Program-made: the position numbers and the translations under genes
Shown here: in pieces, positions 9,392-18,717 of the stretch
Layout of the letters: each line of letters begins with the position of its first letter
Position numbering within the stretch: the stretch's first letter is position 1
The notes under the pieces: model-generated
Told to the model about the DNA's origin: nothing
What the model saw: only the letters and a program-made list of their open reading frames with translations
Databases searched by the model: none
Origin: JANMEB01 sp041745295
Lineage (GTDB): Bacteria; Planctomycetota; Planctomycetia; Pirellulales; Pirellulaceae
DNA length: 64,000 nt
NCBI GenBank assembly: GCA_041745295.1
Contig: JBGTJE010000053.1
Location: 88,080 to 152,079 of the forward strand
Direction: 5' to 3'

Positions 9392-10996
9392 TTATACCAG
9401 CAAATGTAGCCCAGGGATCTTGCGCACCAGGCGGGAAATTCGATGATCGGGTCCCAGGCGATTGGTTAAGCCGCGAACGCTCAACAACGCGGCAAGAATT
9501 GCCAAGCTCGCATTGAGGATAGTGGCAACCGCCGTTGGCCACACGAAAGTCGAAACGAGGCTAATCAACAAAACCGACATGCTTTGGGCCAGCAATATCG
9601 AAACCGCTTTGTTCCACTGAAAACCGCTCAATCGGCGACCGATAACGCGCAGGCACACGGAATAAATCAAGTACAGCGCCGCAAACGCGATGGAAACTCC
9701 CACCAGTCCAAAAACGGATGTCATTGCGAACGCCAAACCAACGTGCAACAGCGCAAACGACGCTTCCGTAATCAAGAATAGTCGGCCGCGTCCCAAAGCG
9801 ATCTGCAGATATCCCAACGGCCACGAGACGACGCGTCCAAACATTCCGATGGCAAACCATGGCAACAAATCCGTTGCACCGGCAAACTCAGCGGAATAAA
9901 AAATTTGCACCAGCCAGGGAGCGAAAGCCATGATGGCCAGAACTCCCGGCAACGCGAGGAAAATGCCGACTTCCGTCTGTTCATTGAGCAACCGATTCAT
10001 TTCCTTGTCGTCCGACGCCGACGCGACCAAACGCGGAAAGAAATCAGCGCCCATCGCGGCCAAGATAAACATCACAAATTGAATCGAAAGCGCCCACGCG
10101 GCCGCGTACATTCCATTGCCTACGGCTCCGTAATTTTTTATCACCAGTGATTGAATCAGCCACGTGGCGCACGCGGCCAAAACTCCGCTCAGCATGAACG
10201 AAGTTCCCAGACCAATCAATCGTCGGCTTTCGCCCAACGTCTCAGACCATTTCATACTTACGGACTTGACTGGAATCCGCCGCGAAAACGACCAGGACAT
10301 CAACAGCGCGCAAATGGCGCCCGCGACAATTACTGGGACAATCCCATCTCGTCGTAGCCACGCGTAAAGCCCAATGCTAACGATGGTTGTCAGAATGGCC
10401 GCTGCAATGTTCCGCAGAGCTAATTCGCGTATCCGTCGAGTCCCCCGAATGATGGCGGCCTGACCCGCGGCAACTTGCCCTAGAAAAATCGTGGAGCCAA
10501 TGATCATGATCGCCGTCGTGTAATCGCCGTGCCCGAAAGTCCATTGACTCAACCGGTTCGCCAAGGCAACGACCAAAATCCAGCCCAGCAATCCGGTCAA
10601 CCAACAGACTCGCCGCAAGACGGCAACAGTCCGCGACAACCGAGCGATATCCCCCTTGCCGAACGATGCCGAAACTTCGCGAACCGCGCTGGAGCTAATT
10701 CCCAAACCACTGGCTTTGCCGACGACGTCAATCGCCGACAGGAACGCGGCAACTTCGCCAACTCCCGACGGGCCCAATAGCAAGGCCACTGCTTTGGCGC
10801 GAACCATGCCGATGACCAAACAAATGGCTTGGCTCCCGCCGGTAATCGAGGAGGAGCTGACAATCTGCCCATACGACGAGCTACGTGACTGCACACCGCT
10901 TTCACTCTCGGTCCGACAGTGCCCCAGCGGCTCCGATTCAAATTCTGTTTCCGTGGCCAACGTGGTATTAGTCAATCGCAACGGCCTCGAGCACAC
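9392..10996 (-). CDS. Polysaccharide flippase, Wzx/MATE-like
   Basis: A 534-residue polytopic protein with about 12 hydrophobic segments, beginning SGGSQAI-like as ITGGSQAICLVIGMVRAKAV and then LLLGPSGVGEVAAFLSA. This matches the O-antigen translocase (RfbX/WzxE) branch of the MOP exporter family (typically LLGPxGxGxxxL). It should flip undecaprenyl-PP-linked repeat units to the periplasm. The frame opens with GTG 10996, overlapping the FdtB-like gene by 29 bases; TTGs at 10981 and 10975 are alternatives. The N-terminal 45 residues are hydrophilic and Ser-rich and may be partly untranslated. Confidence 0.85.
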   Translation of the reverse strand: MCSRPLRLTNTTLATETEFESEPLGHCRTESESGVQSRSSSYGQIVSSSSITGGSQAICLVIGMVRAKAVALLLGPSGVGEVAAFLSAIDVVGKASGLGISSSAVREVSASFGKGDIARLSRTVAVLRRVCWLTGLLGWILVVALANRLSQWTFGHGDYTTAIMIIGSTIFLGQVAAGQAAIIRGTRRIRELALRNIAAAILTTIVSIGLYAWLRRDGIVPVIVAGAICALLMSWSFSRRIPVKSVSMKWSETLGESRRLIGLGTSFMLSGVLAACATWLIQSLVIKNYGAVGNGMYAAAWALSIQFVMFILAAMGADFFPRLVASASDDKEMNRLLNEQTEVGIFLALPGVLAIMAFAPWLVQIFYSAEFAGATDLLPWFAIGMFGRVVSWPLGYLQIALGRGRLFLITEASFALLHVGLAFAMTSVFGLVGVSIAFAALYLIYSVCLRVIGRRLSGFQWNKAVSILLAQSMSVLLISLVSTFVWPTAVATILNASLAILAALLSVRGLTNRLGPDHRISRLVRKIPGLHLLV

Positions 10997-12086
10997 TTTT
11001 CACGGAGGAGACAACGTGCCGGGCGTCATCTACGGAAAGGTGCGGACCAATCGGCAGGCTTAAGACCGAATCGGCAATCCGTTCCGCGATTGGAAAGCTC
11101 CCTTTGGAGTATCCAAGTTCTCGATAGGCGCCGGAAAGATGCGGTGGAATCGGATAATGGATGATCGTCGCGACGCCGACTGCATCAAGTCGCTCCTTTA
11201 AGCGGTCACGTTCGGGAGTCTGAATAACAAACAAATGCCAAACCGGTTCGGCCCATTCGGGAACCACAGGCAACGTTATTTGGTTGATTCCCGCCAATTC
11301 CGTTAAATACGTGGTGGCGATTTGACGACGCCTGGTGTTCCAACTGCTTAGATAACGCAAACGAACACGGAGAAATGCAGCCTGAAGTTCATCCATTCGC
11401 GAATTGTAACCAACCCGATCATGATGATACTTTTGCGAGCCTCCGTAGTTCCGCAGTTCACGAATTCGGTGAGCAAAGTCGTCGTTGTCCGTGGTAACAG
11501 CACCCGCGTCTCCAATTGCTCCCAAGTTCTTTGCGGGATAAAAGCTATGAGCGGCAATATGGCCCAAACTCCCGGAAACCCTTCCACAGTAACGGGCGCC
11601 ATGCGACTGCGCGGCATCTTCCAATACAATAAGATCGTGGCGGTTGGCAATTTCAAACAACGGAGCCACCTCGACTGTTTGTCCGTACAAGTGAACCGGA
11701 ATAATTGCACGGGTACGATGGGTAACCGCCTGCTCCACAAGGTCGGGATCCAAGTTGAACGTGTCCGCTTTCGGCTCCACTGGTACGATTGTGGCACCGA
11801 CGGAAGTCACGGCGAACCACGTGGCAATGAAAGTGTGCGCCGGAACGATTACTTCGTCGCCCGGTCCTATACCAGTTGCACGTAACGCCAATTGCAAACC
11901 ATCTAGACCGTTAGCCACACCCATGCAGTGTTTGGAACCACAAAACGCTGCATATTCGGCCTCAAACGCCCGCAACTCCTCCCCCAATAAATACCATCCT
12001 GAGTTCATGACACGGTGGTACGCCGCGTCGCATTCTTCGCGCAGCTCTTCGTACGCAGGCTTCAAGTTGAGGAAAGAAATCGTCAT
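10968..12086 (-). CDS. fdtB: DegT/DnrJ/EryC1 sugar aminotransferase, FdtB-like
   Basis: A 372-residue PLP-dependent nucleotide-sugar aminotransferase. HSFYPAKNLGAIGDAGAVTT contains the PLP lysine (K186), VLEDAAQSHGA is the cofactor aspartate motif and VPAHTFIATW the substrate loop. It is adjacent to, and shares an ATGA overlap with, a FdtA/QdtA-like 3,4-ketoisomerase. That pair converts TDP-4-keto-6-deoxyglucose to TDP-3-keto and then TDP-3-amino-3,6-dideoxyhexose (Fuc3N or Qui3N). Fuc3N versus Qui3N depends on the ketoisomerase and is not settled here. Confidence 0.85.
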   Translation of the reverse strand: MTISFLNLKPAYEELREECDAAYHRVMNSGWYLLGEELRAFEAEYAAFCGSKHCMGVANGLDGLQLALRATGIGPGDEVIVPAHTFIATWFAVTSVGATIVPVEPKADTFNLDPDLVEQAVTHRTRAIIPVHLYGQTVEVAPLFEIANRHDLIVLEDAAQSHGARYCGRVSGSLGHIAAHSFYPAKNLGAIGDAGAVTTDNDDFAHRIRELRNYGGSQKYHHDRVGYNSRMDELQAAFLRVRLRYLSSWNTRRRQIATTYLTELAGINQITLPVVPEWAEPVWHLFVIQTPERDRLKERLDAVGVATIIHYPIPPHLSGAYRELGYSKGSFPIAERIADSVLSLPIGPHLSVDDARHVVSSVKSVLEAVAID

Positions 12087-12496
12087 GTCATCGTCCGAAC
12101 GGCTGACAAATACTGTTGATAATCGCGAAAGTAATCCGACTCGTCATATCGCGCCGAGGCTAGCACAAAGCACACCGAATTGGGCGAAAACTTTTCCATT
12201 TCCCGCCAGATCATGGGGCAAACATAAAGCCCCGAATCCGGACGATCCAGCTGAATGCGATGCTTGTTAAAACCATCATCCAATATGACATCGAAGCGTC
12301 CGGAAATCGCGATGATTAGTTGATGAAGATCCTTGTGAGCATGCCCGCCACGCATGGCGCCACCCGGCACATCGCAAATGTAATACACGCGACGAATGTC
12401 GAATGGAATATGCACGCGACCTTCGATAAAACTCAGATCGCCGCGCGGGTCGGAGATCGTCGGCAGGTTGATGATGCGACATTGATTGAGTGTCAT
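12083..12496 (-). CDS. fdtA: TDP-4-oxo-6-deoxyglucose 3,4-ketoisomerase, FdtA/QdtA-like cupin
   Basis: A 137-residue cupin of the WxcM-like family. DPRGDLSFIEG near the N-terminus, RRVYYICDVPGGAMRGGHAHK with the catalytic histidines (about H52 and H54 from ATG 12496), then LHQLIIAISGRFDVILDDG are hallmark sequences. The enzyme moves the keto group from C4 to C3 of TDP-4-keto-6-deoxy-D-glucose. A GTG at 12511 is an alternative start. The stop overlaps the aminotransferase start (ATGA), supporting a coupled pair. Whether C4 is left axial (FdtA) or equatorial (QdtA) cannot be told by eye. Confidence 0.88.
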   Translation of the reverse strand: MTLNQCRIINLPTISDPRGDLSFIEGRVHIPFDIRRVYYICDVPGGAMRGGHAHKDLHQLIIAISGRFDVILDDGFNKHRIQLDRPDSGLYVCPMIWREMEKFSPNSVCFVLASARYDESDYFRDYQQYLSAVRTMT

Positions 12497-12535
12497 CGTA
12501 ATGGAGTGCACAATGAAGGCGTGAATATTTGAAGT

Positions 12536-13249
12536 TTATCGCCGTGCTATGACGTAGATTTCGCCGGCAATATCCGGATATCGTTCGCCTAATTGCATGA
12601 AAGCGTCCAACATTTCCGGCGTCCAAGTGGCTTCGATCTGCTTATTCGCAACGGGCTTCATCCAGTAGCCCCCGAACACGTCGATGGTCATACCCGCTTG
12701 GTAAAATGCGTTGCGAAATGACTCTGGATTGAAAACGCGCCGATGTCCATGATGGACGTCCATTTCATTCAATGAATCCTCTTGCGTCAAAAGACCCATT
12801 ATTACGGCGGCTTGGCGATGCAGTGATCGCGCGTTCGGAACCGCGGCAAACACCTGGCCGGAATCGGGGGCGAGCCATTGCTTCACACGCTTCAAAATGG
12901 CGACCGGGTCTTGGACATGTTCCAATACGTGTCCCAAAATTATGGTGTCAAACGGTTCTCGCGGCGCAAATTCCTCGAATAGCGCATGAACCACGGTGGC
13001 TTGGGGAAATCGTTTGCGTAGGTCATCGCAAAAAAGCCCTGAACCTTCGACCAAAGTCATTTTTTTCCCCAGCGACGCAAGGCGCTCCGTCATGACGCCC
13101 TCGGCCGGACCCAACTCCAGGAGCCGTTCCCCGGTGATGTACCGTCGCGCTATTTGAAATGAGTAATTGATCGTGGCCGAATTGACACCCGCTGCGTATA
13201 ACGAGACGTTTGCAATTCGTTCTAAATGGGCTTTTTCATCCTGGCTCAT
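12536..13249 (-). CDS. Class I SAM-dependent methyltransferase
   Basis: A 237-residue Methyltransf_23-like protein. LLELGPAEGVMTERL is motif I (E/DxGxxxG), MTLVEGSGLF the acidic motif II, and FDTIILGHVLEHVQDP motif IV with the common HVLEHV signature. It lies between the FdtA-like gene and the VOC/GNAT/ACP/FkbH cassette, so it could methylate a sugar or acyl substituent made by these neighbours. The substrate is not known. Confidence 0.8.
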   Translation of the reverse strand: MSQDEKAHLERIANVSLYAAGVNSATINYSFQIARRYITGERLLELGPAEGVMTERLASLGKKMTLVEGSGLFCDDLRKRFPQATVVHALFEEFAPREPFDTIILGHVLEHVQDPVAILKRVKQWLAPDSGQVFAAVPNARSLHRQAAVIMGLLTQEDSLNEMDVHHGHRRVFNPESFRNAFYQAGMTIDVFGGYWMKPVANKQIEATWTPEMLDAFMQLGERYPDIAGEIYVIARR

Positions 13250-13270
13250 CGTACTTCTCGCCTGTGGTTT

Positions 13271-13711
13271 TTACGGATCCTTGGACGAAGGATTTTCGAC
13301 AAATTCTAGCATCAAGCCGTTGCGAAACATGACAAAGCTAATTCGACGTCCGCTAAAGGCCGTTGCAGGGACGGGTTGCACGGTTACCTTAGCGCGATGG
13401 TGGCGGGCCCATTCCAACGCGGACTGAATGTTGTTGACTTGGTACGCAAAGTGATACATCTTTATTCCCGCATTGGTCCAAGGCGTAAGCGTTTGCGAGT
13501 CGGGCAAGTTCTCCAACAACTCGATGCGGGGACCCGGTCCGATTAGAAAACAGCCGGCAACACCTTGTACGGGATCAGAAAATCGTTCGCCTTCCAGGTG
13601 CCAACCGAGGGACTCAAATACCGTACGTTCTCGTTCGATCGACGACGTTGCCCAGCCGACATGGTGAAATTCATAACCGGTCGGCAGATCCAATGATTTA
13701 GGCACGGGCAA
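13271..13711 (-). CDS. VOC (glyoxalase/epimerase-like) superfamily protein
   Basis: A 146-residue vicinal-oxygen-chelate protein with paired beta-alpha-beta-beta-beta modules. FHHVGWATSSIERERTVFESLGW starts the first and MYHFAYQVNNIQSALEWA the second; SFVMFRNGLMLEFVEN supplies the terminal metal-ligand Glu. It resembles methylmalonyl-CoA epimerase-type members. The frame opens with TTG 13711, overlapping the GNAT stop by 14 bases; GTG 13705 is possible. Its position next to ACP and FkbH genes suggests it acts on an acyl-thioester or its product, which is inference. Confidence 0.75.
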   Translation of the reverse strand: MPVPKSLDLPTGYEFHHVGWATSSIERERTVFESLGWHLEGERFSDPVQGVAGCFLIGPGPRIELLENLPDSQTLTPWTNAGIKMYHFAYQVNNIQSALEWARHHRAKVTVQPVPATAFSGRRISFVMFRNGLMLEFVENPSSKDP

Positions 13712-14282
13712 GGCTTCGAACGGTTAACTTGGCAAGCGTTTCAAGTCTCGGCGCAATTCGTTTCCAGGTTATGTCATCGACCTCATGTTCGACGACATCC
13801 ATTTTTTCTCCGCGAATTTCCGCGTGCTGCTTGAGCACGCGACGCGAAGATATGCCGCATGAATCGTGAAACGAAACGGTCTTTCGATTACATGCGATCG
13901 TGCGGCAGTAGACCGTTTTGAGCCCAAGTTGCTCGAACGCAATTCGATACATCAGCCAAGCACTCTCGAGTGCTGCGAGCGAACCGGGTCGTATGATCCA
14001 CCGTCCCCATTCGCCGGCCCGCCGCTGCTCATCCACATCGTAGAGTGAGATCACTCCCTCAGGATTGTTATCCTGTCGTCGCTCGATCACGAAATAATAA
14101 TCGCCCGCTCGTGTGTAATAACTCTTGAACCAGTCCAATTGATCTTCCACTCGATTGGAGCTGGCGTGAAGGTATCGGTTTAGCTCCGGATTGGACCGTA
14201 GTTTCACCACTAGGTCTGCATCGTCGTCGCAAATCGGACGCAAGCGAAAAGCGTGACCATCCAGACTAAGCGAATGTTTCAT
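13698..14282 (-). CDS. GNAT family N-acyltransferase (RimJ/RimL-like)
   Basis: A 194-residue GNAT protein. FRLRPICDDDADLVVKLRSN opens the fold, VISLYDVDEQRRAGEWGRWIIRPGS is the central strands and AWLMYRIAFEQLGLKTVYCRT the acyl-CoA/pantetheine helix region. The start ATG overlaps the ACP stop (ATGA), so the two are translated together. That coupling suggests it may take its acyl group from the ACP rather than from CoA and place it on the TDP-amino sugar made by FdtA/FdtB. The acceptor is inferred from context only. Confidence 0.8.
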   Translation of the reverse strand: MKHSLSLDGHAFRLRPICDDDADLVVKLRSNPELNRYLHASSNRVEDQLDWFKSYYTRAGDYYFVIERRQDNNPEGVISLYDVDEQRRAGEWGRWIIRPGSLAALESAWLMYRIAFEQLGLKTVYCRTIACNRKTVSFHDSCGISSRRVLKQHAEIRGEKMDVVEHEVDDITWKRIAPRLETLAKLTVRSLARA

Positions 14283-14515
14283 TGCTTGGCCTGAACCGCC
14301 ACGACGATTTTGGCAACGCTATCCAGTTCCGCCAATTCGATTTCCGTAAATTCGACCGCAAATTCGTCTTCCAGGGCGAACATGATTTCGATGTGCTTTA
14401 ATGAGTCCCACGCTTCGCTGTCTCTCCGCGTGAAGCCGGGTCCGTTTGGAATCTCTTCCTGCAAGATGATCTGCAGGACTTTGATGACGTTTTCTTGAAT
14501 CCTTCGCTCATCCAT
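14279..14515 (-). CDS. Acyl carrier protein
   Basis: A 78-residue carrier protein (start ATG 14515, 5 bases past the FkbH-like gene's stop). The phosphopantetheine site is EAWDSLKHIEIM, with Ser38 in the DSL motif, followed by the acidic helix LEDEFAVEF. The size and acidity match stand-alone ACPs of polysaccharide or polyketide clusters. It is flanked by an FkbH-like loading enzyme and a GNAT transferase, so it probably carries a small acyl group such as glyceryl. No dedicated phosphopantetheinyl transferase is seen here. Confidence 0.9.
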   Translation of the reverse strand: MDERRIQENVIKVLQIILQEEIPNGPGFTRRDSEAWDSLKHIEIMFALEDEFAVEFTEIELAELDSVAKIVVAVQAKQ

Positions 14516-14520
14516 GATAG

Positions 14521-16200
14521 TCAATCCCATTGCAGCGTTACGCCGCGGGCGGGAGCGAATTGACTCAAACAATCCGCGGACACCGCATGCGATCCTGTTT
14601 GTGGCGCTCCGTTGAGTTCCAATAATCTCGCCAGCCAGGTGAGGGCGGGCTGATTTCTGGGCCCGCGCGCGACGCGAAACACAACTTCTCGACAACCGAC
14701 GAATGGCGGCATGTGCGCGATCGCCGTGAGAATCATCGTGTCCTCAAGCTGACGACCCAACGCCCGGCAGCTCACGCATAATTCCTCAATGACCAACCGA
14801 TTTTGATCGCGTTCGGCGACGATCACCGCGATGACGCCGCTATCCGCCAAGCGGTCCTTAAGTTGAACGCTCGTGACGCAGCCGTTTGGTCGGTGAATTC
14901 GTTCGGCAACTTCAACTTCGTTCAAACGTCGCATCGCTAAGTTAAATTGATTCGTTTTTTTGCACAGGTCGGCGAGACGACTTAATTGCTCGAGAGGGTC
15001 ATTGCGAAAAATGAGGGTCACTTGCAGACCGGCAAAATAGTCGGCCGGATCGGCGACTTCCTTATGTAATGACTCGCGCAACTCCGCCGCCTTGAGATCT
15101 CCGACTCGCTTGGCATCGTCGTTTTCGATTTTCCAGCGCCATAAGCCTGGGTAATGGTCGATCGAGGACTGTGTGAGATACGGATCGGGGTTGGCGTAGA
15201 CGGTATGAACTTGGGGCAGTTGCGCTGCGACCGAGGCCAATTCGCCCGGATTATCGTCAACAAACAACACGCTGTCCGGTGCGATCCGCAGTGCATCGGC
15301 GATTCTTGAAATCGATATCGCTTTGTCCTCCCAGGACACCGCCTCGGCAGAAAAGTCATTCCGCTTCAATGCATAATCGTTTCTTTGCTCGAAGAGCGTT
15401 GCCACGTCCTCCGGCTCATTGCGCGAAACCAAAGCTAGAAAAACGCCCCGTGCCTTGAGTTCCTTGGCGAATAGTTGCAAGGACCGATGCCCTTCGGTCA
15501 TTTGGACTCCGCCCACGCCGTCCTCGCCCAGTACGCCCGCGTGGAGCGTGTTGTCGAGATCCAATGCCAGCGCTTTAATCGGCGGCAGAACTGCAGCCGG
15601 GATCCAATGGCACGCGAGTTTGCGAGCGATCAATGAATGAACGGCATTTCGAATCGGCGTGCCGGCGACGATCGCTGAGCGCGGATCAATGAGTTCGAGG
15701 TCATGAGCAGCGGCCACGGCAGCCAAGTCGGCTAGAAATGTAGCCGGCAACACATCGCAAATTTGTTGAAGTTCGGCCAGTCGAATCGCTTCCGGAATCC
15801 AGGTCGCGAGGATGAGCGGCGCTGATGAAATTCCCCTCAATGTGCGAAGTCGCTCGCGAATCCAAGGGAGCCAATCATCAATGCTTGAGTTCGTTAAGTA
15901 TCGACCGCTGTCGAGCCACAATAACTCGACATCGGCCGGTTGCCATGACGCGAACATGAACGTGTCGTCGTAGTCGCTCAGTCGAAAGTCGACGTGGATA
16001 TTTCCGAACGAAAGGAACGGCTTGCAAAGTGAAAGGATCGGTTCGAGCGCATGATTGCGCCAAACATTGACCCGGATTCTTTGCCTCGGCTTCGTTTCAA
16101 GGCGAACAGCTTGAATCGCCAATCGGGATGGACGCTGGGCAAACAAAGCACTTTGGGCTTCGTACCGTACCATGTTCTCTTCGAGTAAGCCTGTCATCAC
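14521..16200 (-). CDS. FkbH-like HAD-IIIC acyl-loading protein
   Basis: A 559-residue three-part protein. The N-terminal 200 residues resemble the SGNH/AlgX-like domain of long FkbH proteins. A HAD domain follows with LALDLDNTLHAGVLGEDG (nucleophile D214, acid D216), LVSRNEPEDV and VLFVDDNPGE. The C-terminus is GNAT-like (LKDRLADSGVIAVIVAE). Characterised FkbH proteins dephosphorylate 1,3-bisphosphoglycerate and load the glyceryl unit onto an ACP. The usual Trp of DNTLWGG is His here. GTG 16200 and ATG 16197 are adjacent candidate starts. The next gene is an ACP, which supports the loading role. Confidence 0.85.
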   Translation of the reverse strand: MMTGLLEENMVRYEAQSALFAQRPSRLAIQAVRLETKPRQRIRVNVWRNHALEPILSLCKPFLSFGNIHVDFRLSDYDDTFMFASWQPADVELLWLDSGRYLTNSSIDDWLPWIRERLRTLRGISSAPLILATWIPEAIRLAELQQICDVLPATFLADLAAVAAAHDLELIDPRSAIVAGTPIRNAVHSLIARKLACHWIPAAVLPPIKALALDLDNTLHAGVLGEDGVGGVQMTEGHRSLQLFAKELKARGVFLALVSRNEPEDVATLFEQRNDYALKRNDFSAEAVSWEDKAISISRIADALRIAPDSVLFVDDNPGELASVAAQLPQVHTVYANPDPYLTQSSIDHYPGLWRWKIENDDAKRVGDLKAAELRESLHKEVADPADYFAGLQVTLIFRNDPLEQLSRLADLCKKTNQFNLAMRRLNEVEVAERIHRPNGCVTSVQLKDRLADSGVIAVIVAERDQNRLVIEELCVSCRALGRQLEDTMILTAIAHMPPFVGCREVVFRVARGPRNQPALTWLARLLELNGAPQTGSHAVSADCLSQFAPARGVTLQWD

Positions 16201-16202
16201 GT

Positions 16203-17066
16203 TCAGTTCAATAAATCAAGCAAATACTGTCCGTAGGTGCCCTTGCTGAGTGCTTGGCCCGTTTTTCGAATTTGCTCGGAGGTGAGCCAACCATTGTTTA
16301 GGGCAATCTCTTCCAAGCAAGCAATCTTATATCCTTGGCGGTTTTCGATCGTTTCGACGAAATGCGCTGCGGCGAGCAAGCTTTGGTGAGTGCCGGTATC
16401 GAGCCACGCAAATCCGCGTCCGAGAATTTCGACGTGCAAATCACCCCGCTCCAGGTAGGCCTGGTTCACACTCGTAATCTCCAGCTCACCCCGTGCCGAA
16501 GGCTTGACTTGTTTGGCCAATCGGATCACGTCATTATCGTAGAAATACAAACCCGTGACGGCATAATTGGACTTTGGATTCGCCGGCTTTTCGACAATGG
16601 ATGTGGCCTTCTTGTTTTCGTCGAATGCAACAACACCAAAATGTTCTGGATCTTTGACTTTATACGCAAACACCGTTGCACCTTTGGGCAGTTCAACGGC
16701 CTGGCGCAACAGCGAGGTAAAGCCTTGCCCGTAAAATATGTTGTCACCCAGAACCAAACAAACGTGATCGGAGTCGATAAAGCTTTCGCCAATGGTGAAT
16801 GCTTGCGCCAAGCCATCGGGACTGGCCTGAACGGCATACTTCAAACGAATGCCAAACTCGCCGCCGTCGCCAAGCAATCGCTGGAAGCCAGACTGATCCT
16901 CGCCGGTCGTAATGATCAAAATGTCACGGATCCCCGCCAACATCAATACGGACAACGGATAATAGATCATTGGCTTGTCGTAAATGGGCAAGAGCTGCTT
17001 CGATATGCCACGAGTTATCGGATGCAATCGAGTCCCGGAACCGCCGGCGAGAATGATGCCTTTCAT
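16203..17066 (-). CDS. rmlA: Glucose-1-phosphate thymidylyltransferase
   Basis: A 287-residue RmlA of standard length. GGSGTRLHPITRGISKQLLP is the nucleotide-binding signature with the catalytic lysine, YDKPMIYYPLSVLMLAGI and LVLGDNIFYGQGF follow as in the family. It makes TDP-glucose from glucose-1-phosphate and dTTP, the first step to TDP-4-keto-6-deoxyglucose. With RmlB at 22917 it feeds both the FdtA/FdtB and WecE/WecD branches. No RmlC or RmlD was found in the window, so TDP-rhamnose is not made from these genes alone. Confidence 0.95.
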   Translation of the reverse strand: MKGIILAGGSGTRLHPITRGISKQLLPIYDKPMIYYPLSVLMLAGIRDILIITTGEDQSGFQRLLGDGGEFGIRLKYAVQASPDGLAQAFTIGESFIDSDHVCLVLGDNIFYGQGFTSLLRQAVELPKGATVFAYKVKDPEHFGVVAFDENKKATSIVEKPANPKSNYAVTGLYFYDNDVIRLAKQVKPSARGELEITSVNQAYLERGDLHVEILGRGFAWLDTGTHQSLLAAAHFVETIENRQGYKIACLEEIALNNGWLTSEQIRKTGQALSKGTYGQYLLDLLN

Positions 17067-17085
17067 GGAAGAGATTCTTTCCTTC

Positions 17086-18717
17086 TCATTGGGTCGATAG
17101 AGTCACATCGGCGAGGCGGAATGGCTCATATTCCAGCGTGACCAAATCCGACATGGAGTCGCAAAACGCTTTTCGGTCCATGCTCAGACCGCTCCAAACG
17201 CTTTTCACAAAGCGAATCTTACCGATCCGCACCTCGGTCGGAATGATCTTCACCATGTAATCGGGCTCCACGTATTGGAAATCGGCAAAGTTGAAATACT
17301 CGCGTAAACCGCTGTGAGTGATTTGACGGTAGTTGACGACTTCTTGCACGCTAATTCCAAATCGCCGCTCGTCTCCGAATGCCAATCGCATATAACCGCA
17401 ATATTCTTTGGTCTTGATCATTCGATTCGGTTCCAGCGGCAGCAACTGCTCATCAAAAACAAATGCGGTTCCGGTTCGCACAACGTTGCTTTGGCCGATC
17501 TGCGAGATGACTCCCGACATATAGCAATTCTCGACGTGCATCGTCCAGTACCGGACATTGCTTTCGATAATAAAGACGGACACGAGGACTGAAACCGCCA
17601 GCAGGCGAAGGCGGCTACCCCCCTGAAACGCCCGCGAAAATGCCTCGATCACCGCGATCAGGACGAGCGACATTCCGAATGGCATGAGCAATTGATGACG
17701 CGAAAGAAAAAACGGATAGCAGCGCGGATATTTCTCGACGACCAGATAGGGAAACATGGCGCTGAGTAGCAGGAGGAATGCGAGTCCTGCGTACCACATC
17801 ACCGGTTGGTCATTGGGTTGCGACGAGACGACCCGGCGAAACGCGAATGCGAACAACAGGGCCAGCAGTACCAACGCGATCACATTCAGGCTATTGCCGT
17901 CAGTGATCAGCGTCTGCAGCGCGTCGTCAATCGCAAACAAAAAATTAAAGGGAGACGTCAGTGCGCCTTTGATCGTCGGCACGTTGTAACTGGCTTCTTC
18001 GGCAAACCCGCTCGGTTTCATCCAGACGCCCTTGAGAAACCAAAACGCGAACGGGAGCAATGCAAAGTCCCATGCCTTGAGGACTCGAGTTGAAATGCGC
18101 AGCTTGCGCGATTGAAGAAACCAGATGTGCAGCATGGGCCAAGCGAAGAACATCAACAACGACGGAGTAAGGAAGGAAAAGGTAAAGAGCGCCAACGACG
18201 CACCGCGCAGGGCCAGCCGGCCTACTGGCGACCTCCTTTTGAACGATCGAATTGCCAACCACCAAGCCAGAAAAAACACGGCAAAACAGATCGCGTACGG
18301 AAGGCAGATGAGACAATTCTTCGCAATGTTCAGCGGAATGCATGCGGCCAAGCAAACCGCGATCAGGAGCGTAGGCTCGGGGATTACTTTCGAATCACGG
18401 ACGGCCTCATAACACAATAGAAATCCAATCCAGTACGAAACAAAGATGATGATCCGATAGAGCACCAACGACTGCGGAGCCGCGTCGAGCATCGCGTGCA
18501 CATATCCCCAAAGCGGAATTCCATAATCGGTGAATTGCTTGATGAGATCGCGGCTGCTTTGGCCGAATACCATCCAGTCGTCCCAGAAAATCCCGGAACT
18601 GAACGGAATCCAGACGTTGGCTGCAACATAACACAGCGAGATCAGCAGCCAAGCATTGCGCGATGGCTGGGCATCGCCGGCGCTTGACACCGAATCATGG
18701 CGAATCAAACGACTCAT
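17086..18717 (-). CDS. Polytopic membrane protein, GT-C-like glycosyltransferase candidate
   Basis: A 543-residue protein with an N-terminal hydrophobic helix, then FWDDW (D46, D47) in the first external loop, about ten further hydrophobic segments and a C-terminal soluble tail of about 130 residues. An acidic DD/DxD pair in the first periplasmic loop is a hallmark of GT-C enzymes that use polyprenyl-phosphate sugars. No closer family was recognised. It sits beside a GtrB-like enzyme and an SMR-type small transporter, the partners such an enzyme would need. Overlap with the next gene at 18714-18717 is ATGA. Confidence 0.6.
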   Translation of the reverse strand: MSRLIRHDSVSSAGDAQPSRNAWLLISLCYVAANVWIPFSSGIFWDDWMVFGQSSRDLIKQFTDYGIPLWGYVHAMLDAAPQSLVLYRIIIFVSYWIGFLLCYEAVRDSKVIPEPTLLIAVCLAACIPLNIAKNCLICLPYAICFAVFFLAWWLAIRSFKRRSPVGRLALRGASLALFTFSFLTPSLLMFFAWPMLHIWFLQSRKLRISTRVLKAWDFALLPFAFWFLKGVWMKPSGFAEEASYNVPTIKGALTSPFNFLFAIDDALQTLITDGNSLNVIALVLLALLFAFAFRRVVSSQPNDQPVMWYAGLAFLLLLSAMFPYLVVEKYPRCYPFFLSRHQLLMPFGMSLVLIAVIEAFSRAFQGGSRLRLLAVSVLVSVFIIESNVRYWTMHVENCYMSGVISQIGQSNVVRTGTAFVFDEQLLPLEPNRMIKTKEYCGYMRLAFGDERRFGISVQEVVNYRQITHSGLREYFNFADFQYVEPDYMVKIIPTEVRIGKIRFVKSVWSGLSMDRKAFCDSMSDLVTLEYEPFRLADVTLSTQ

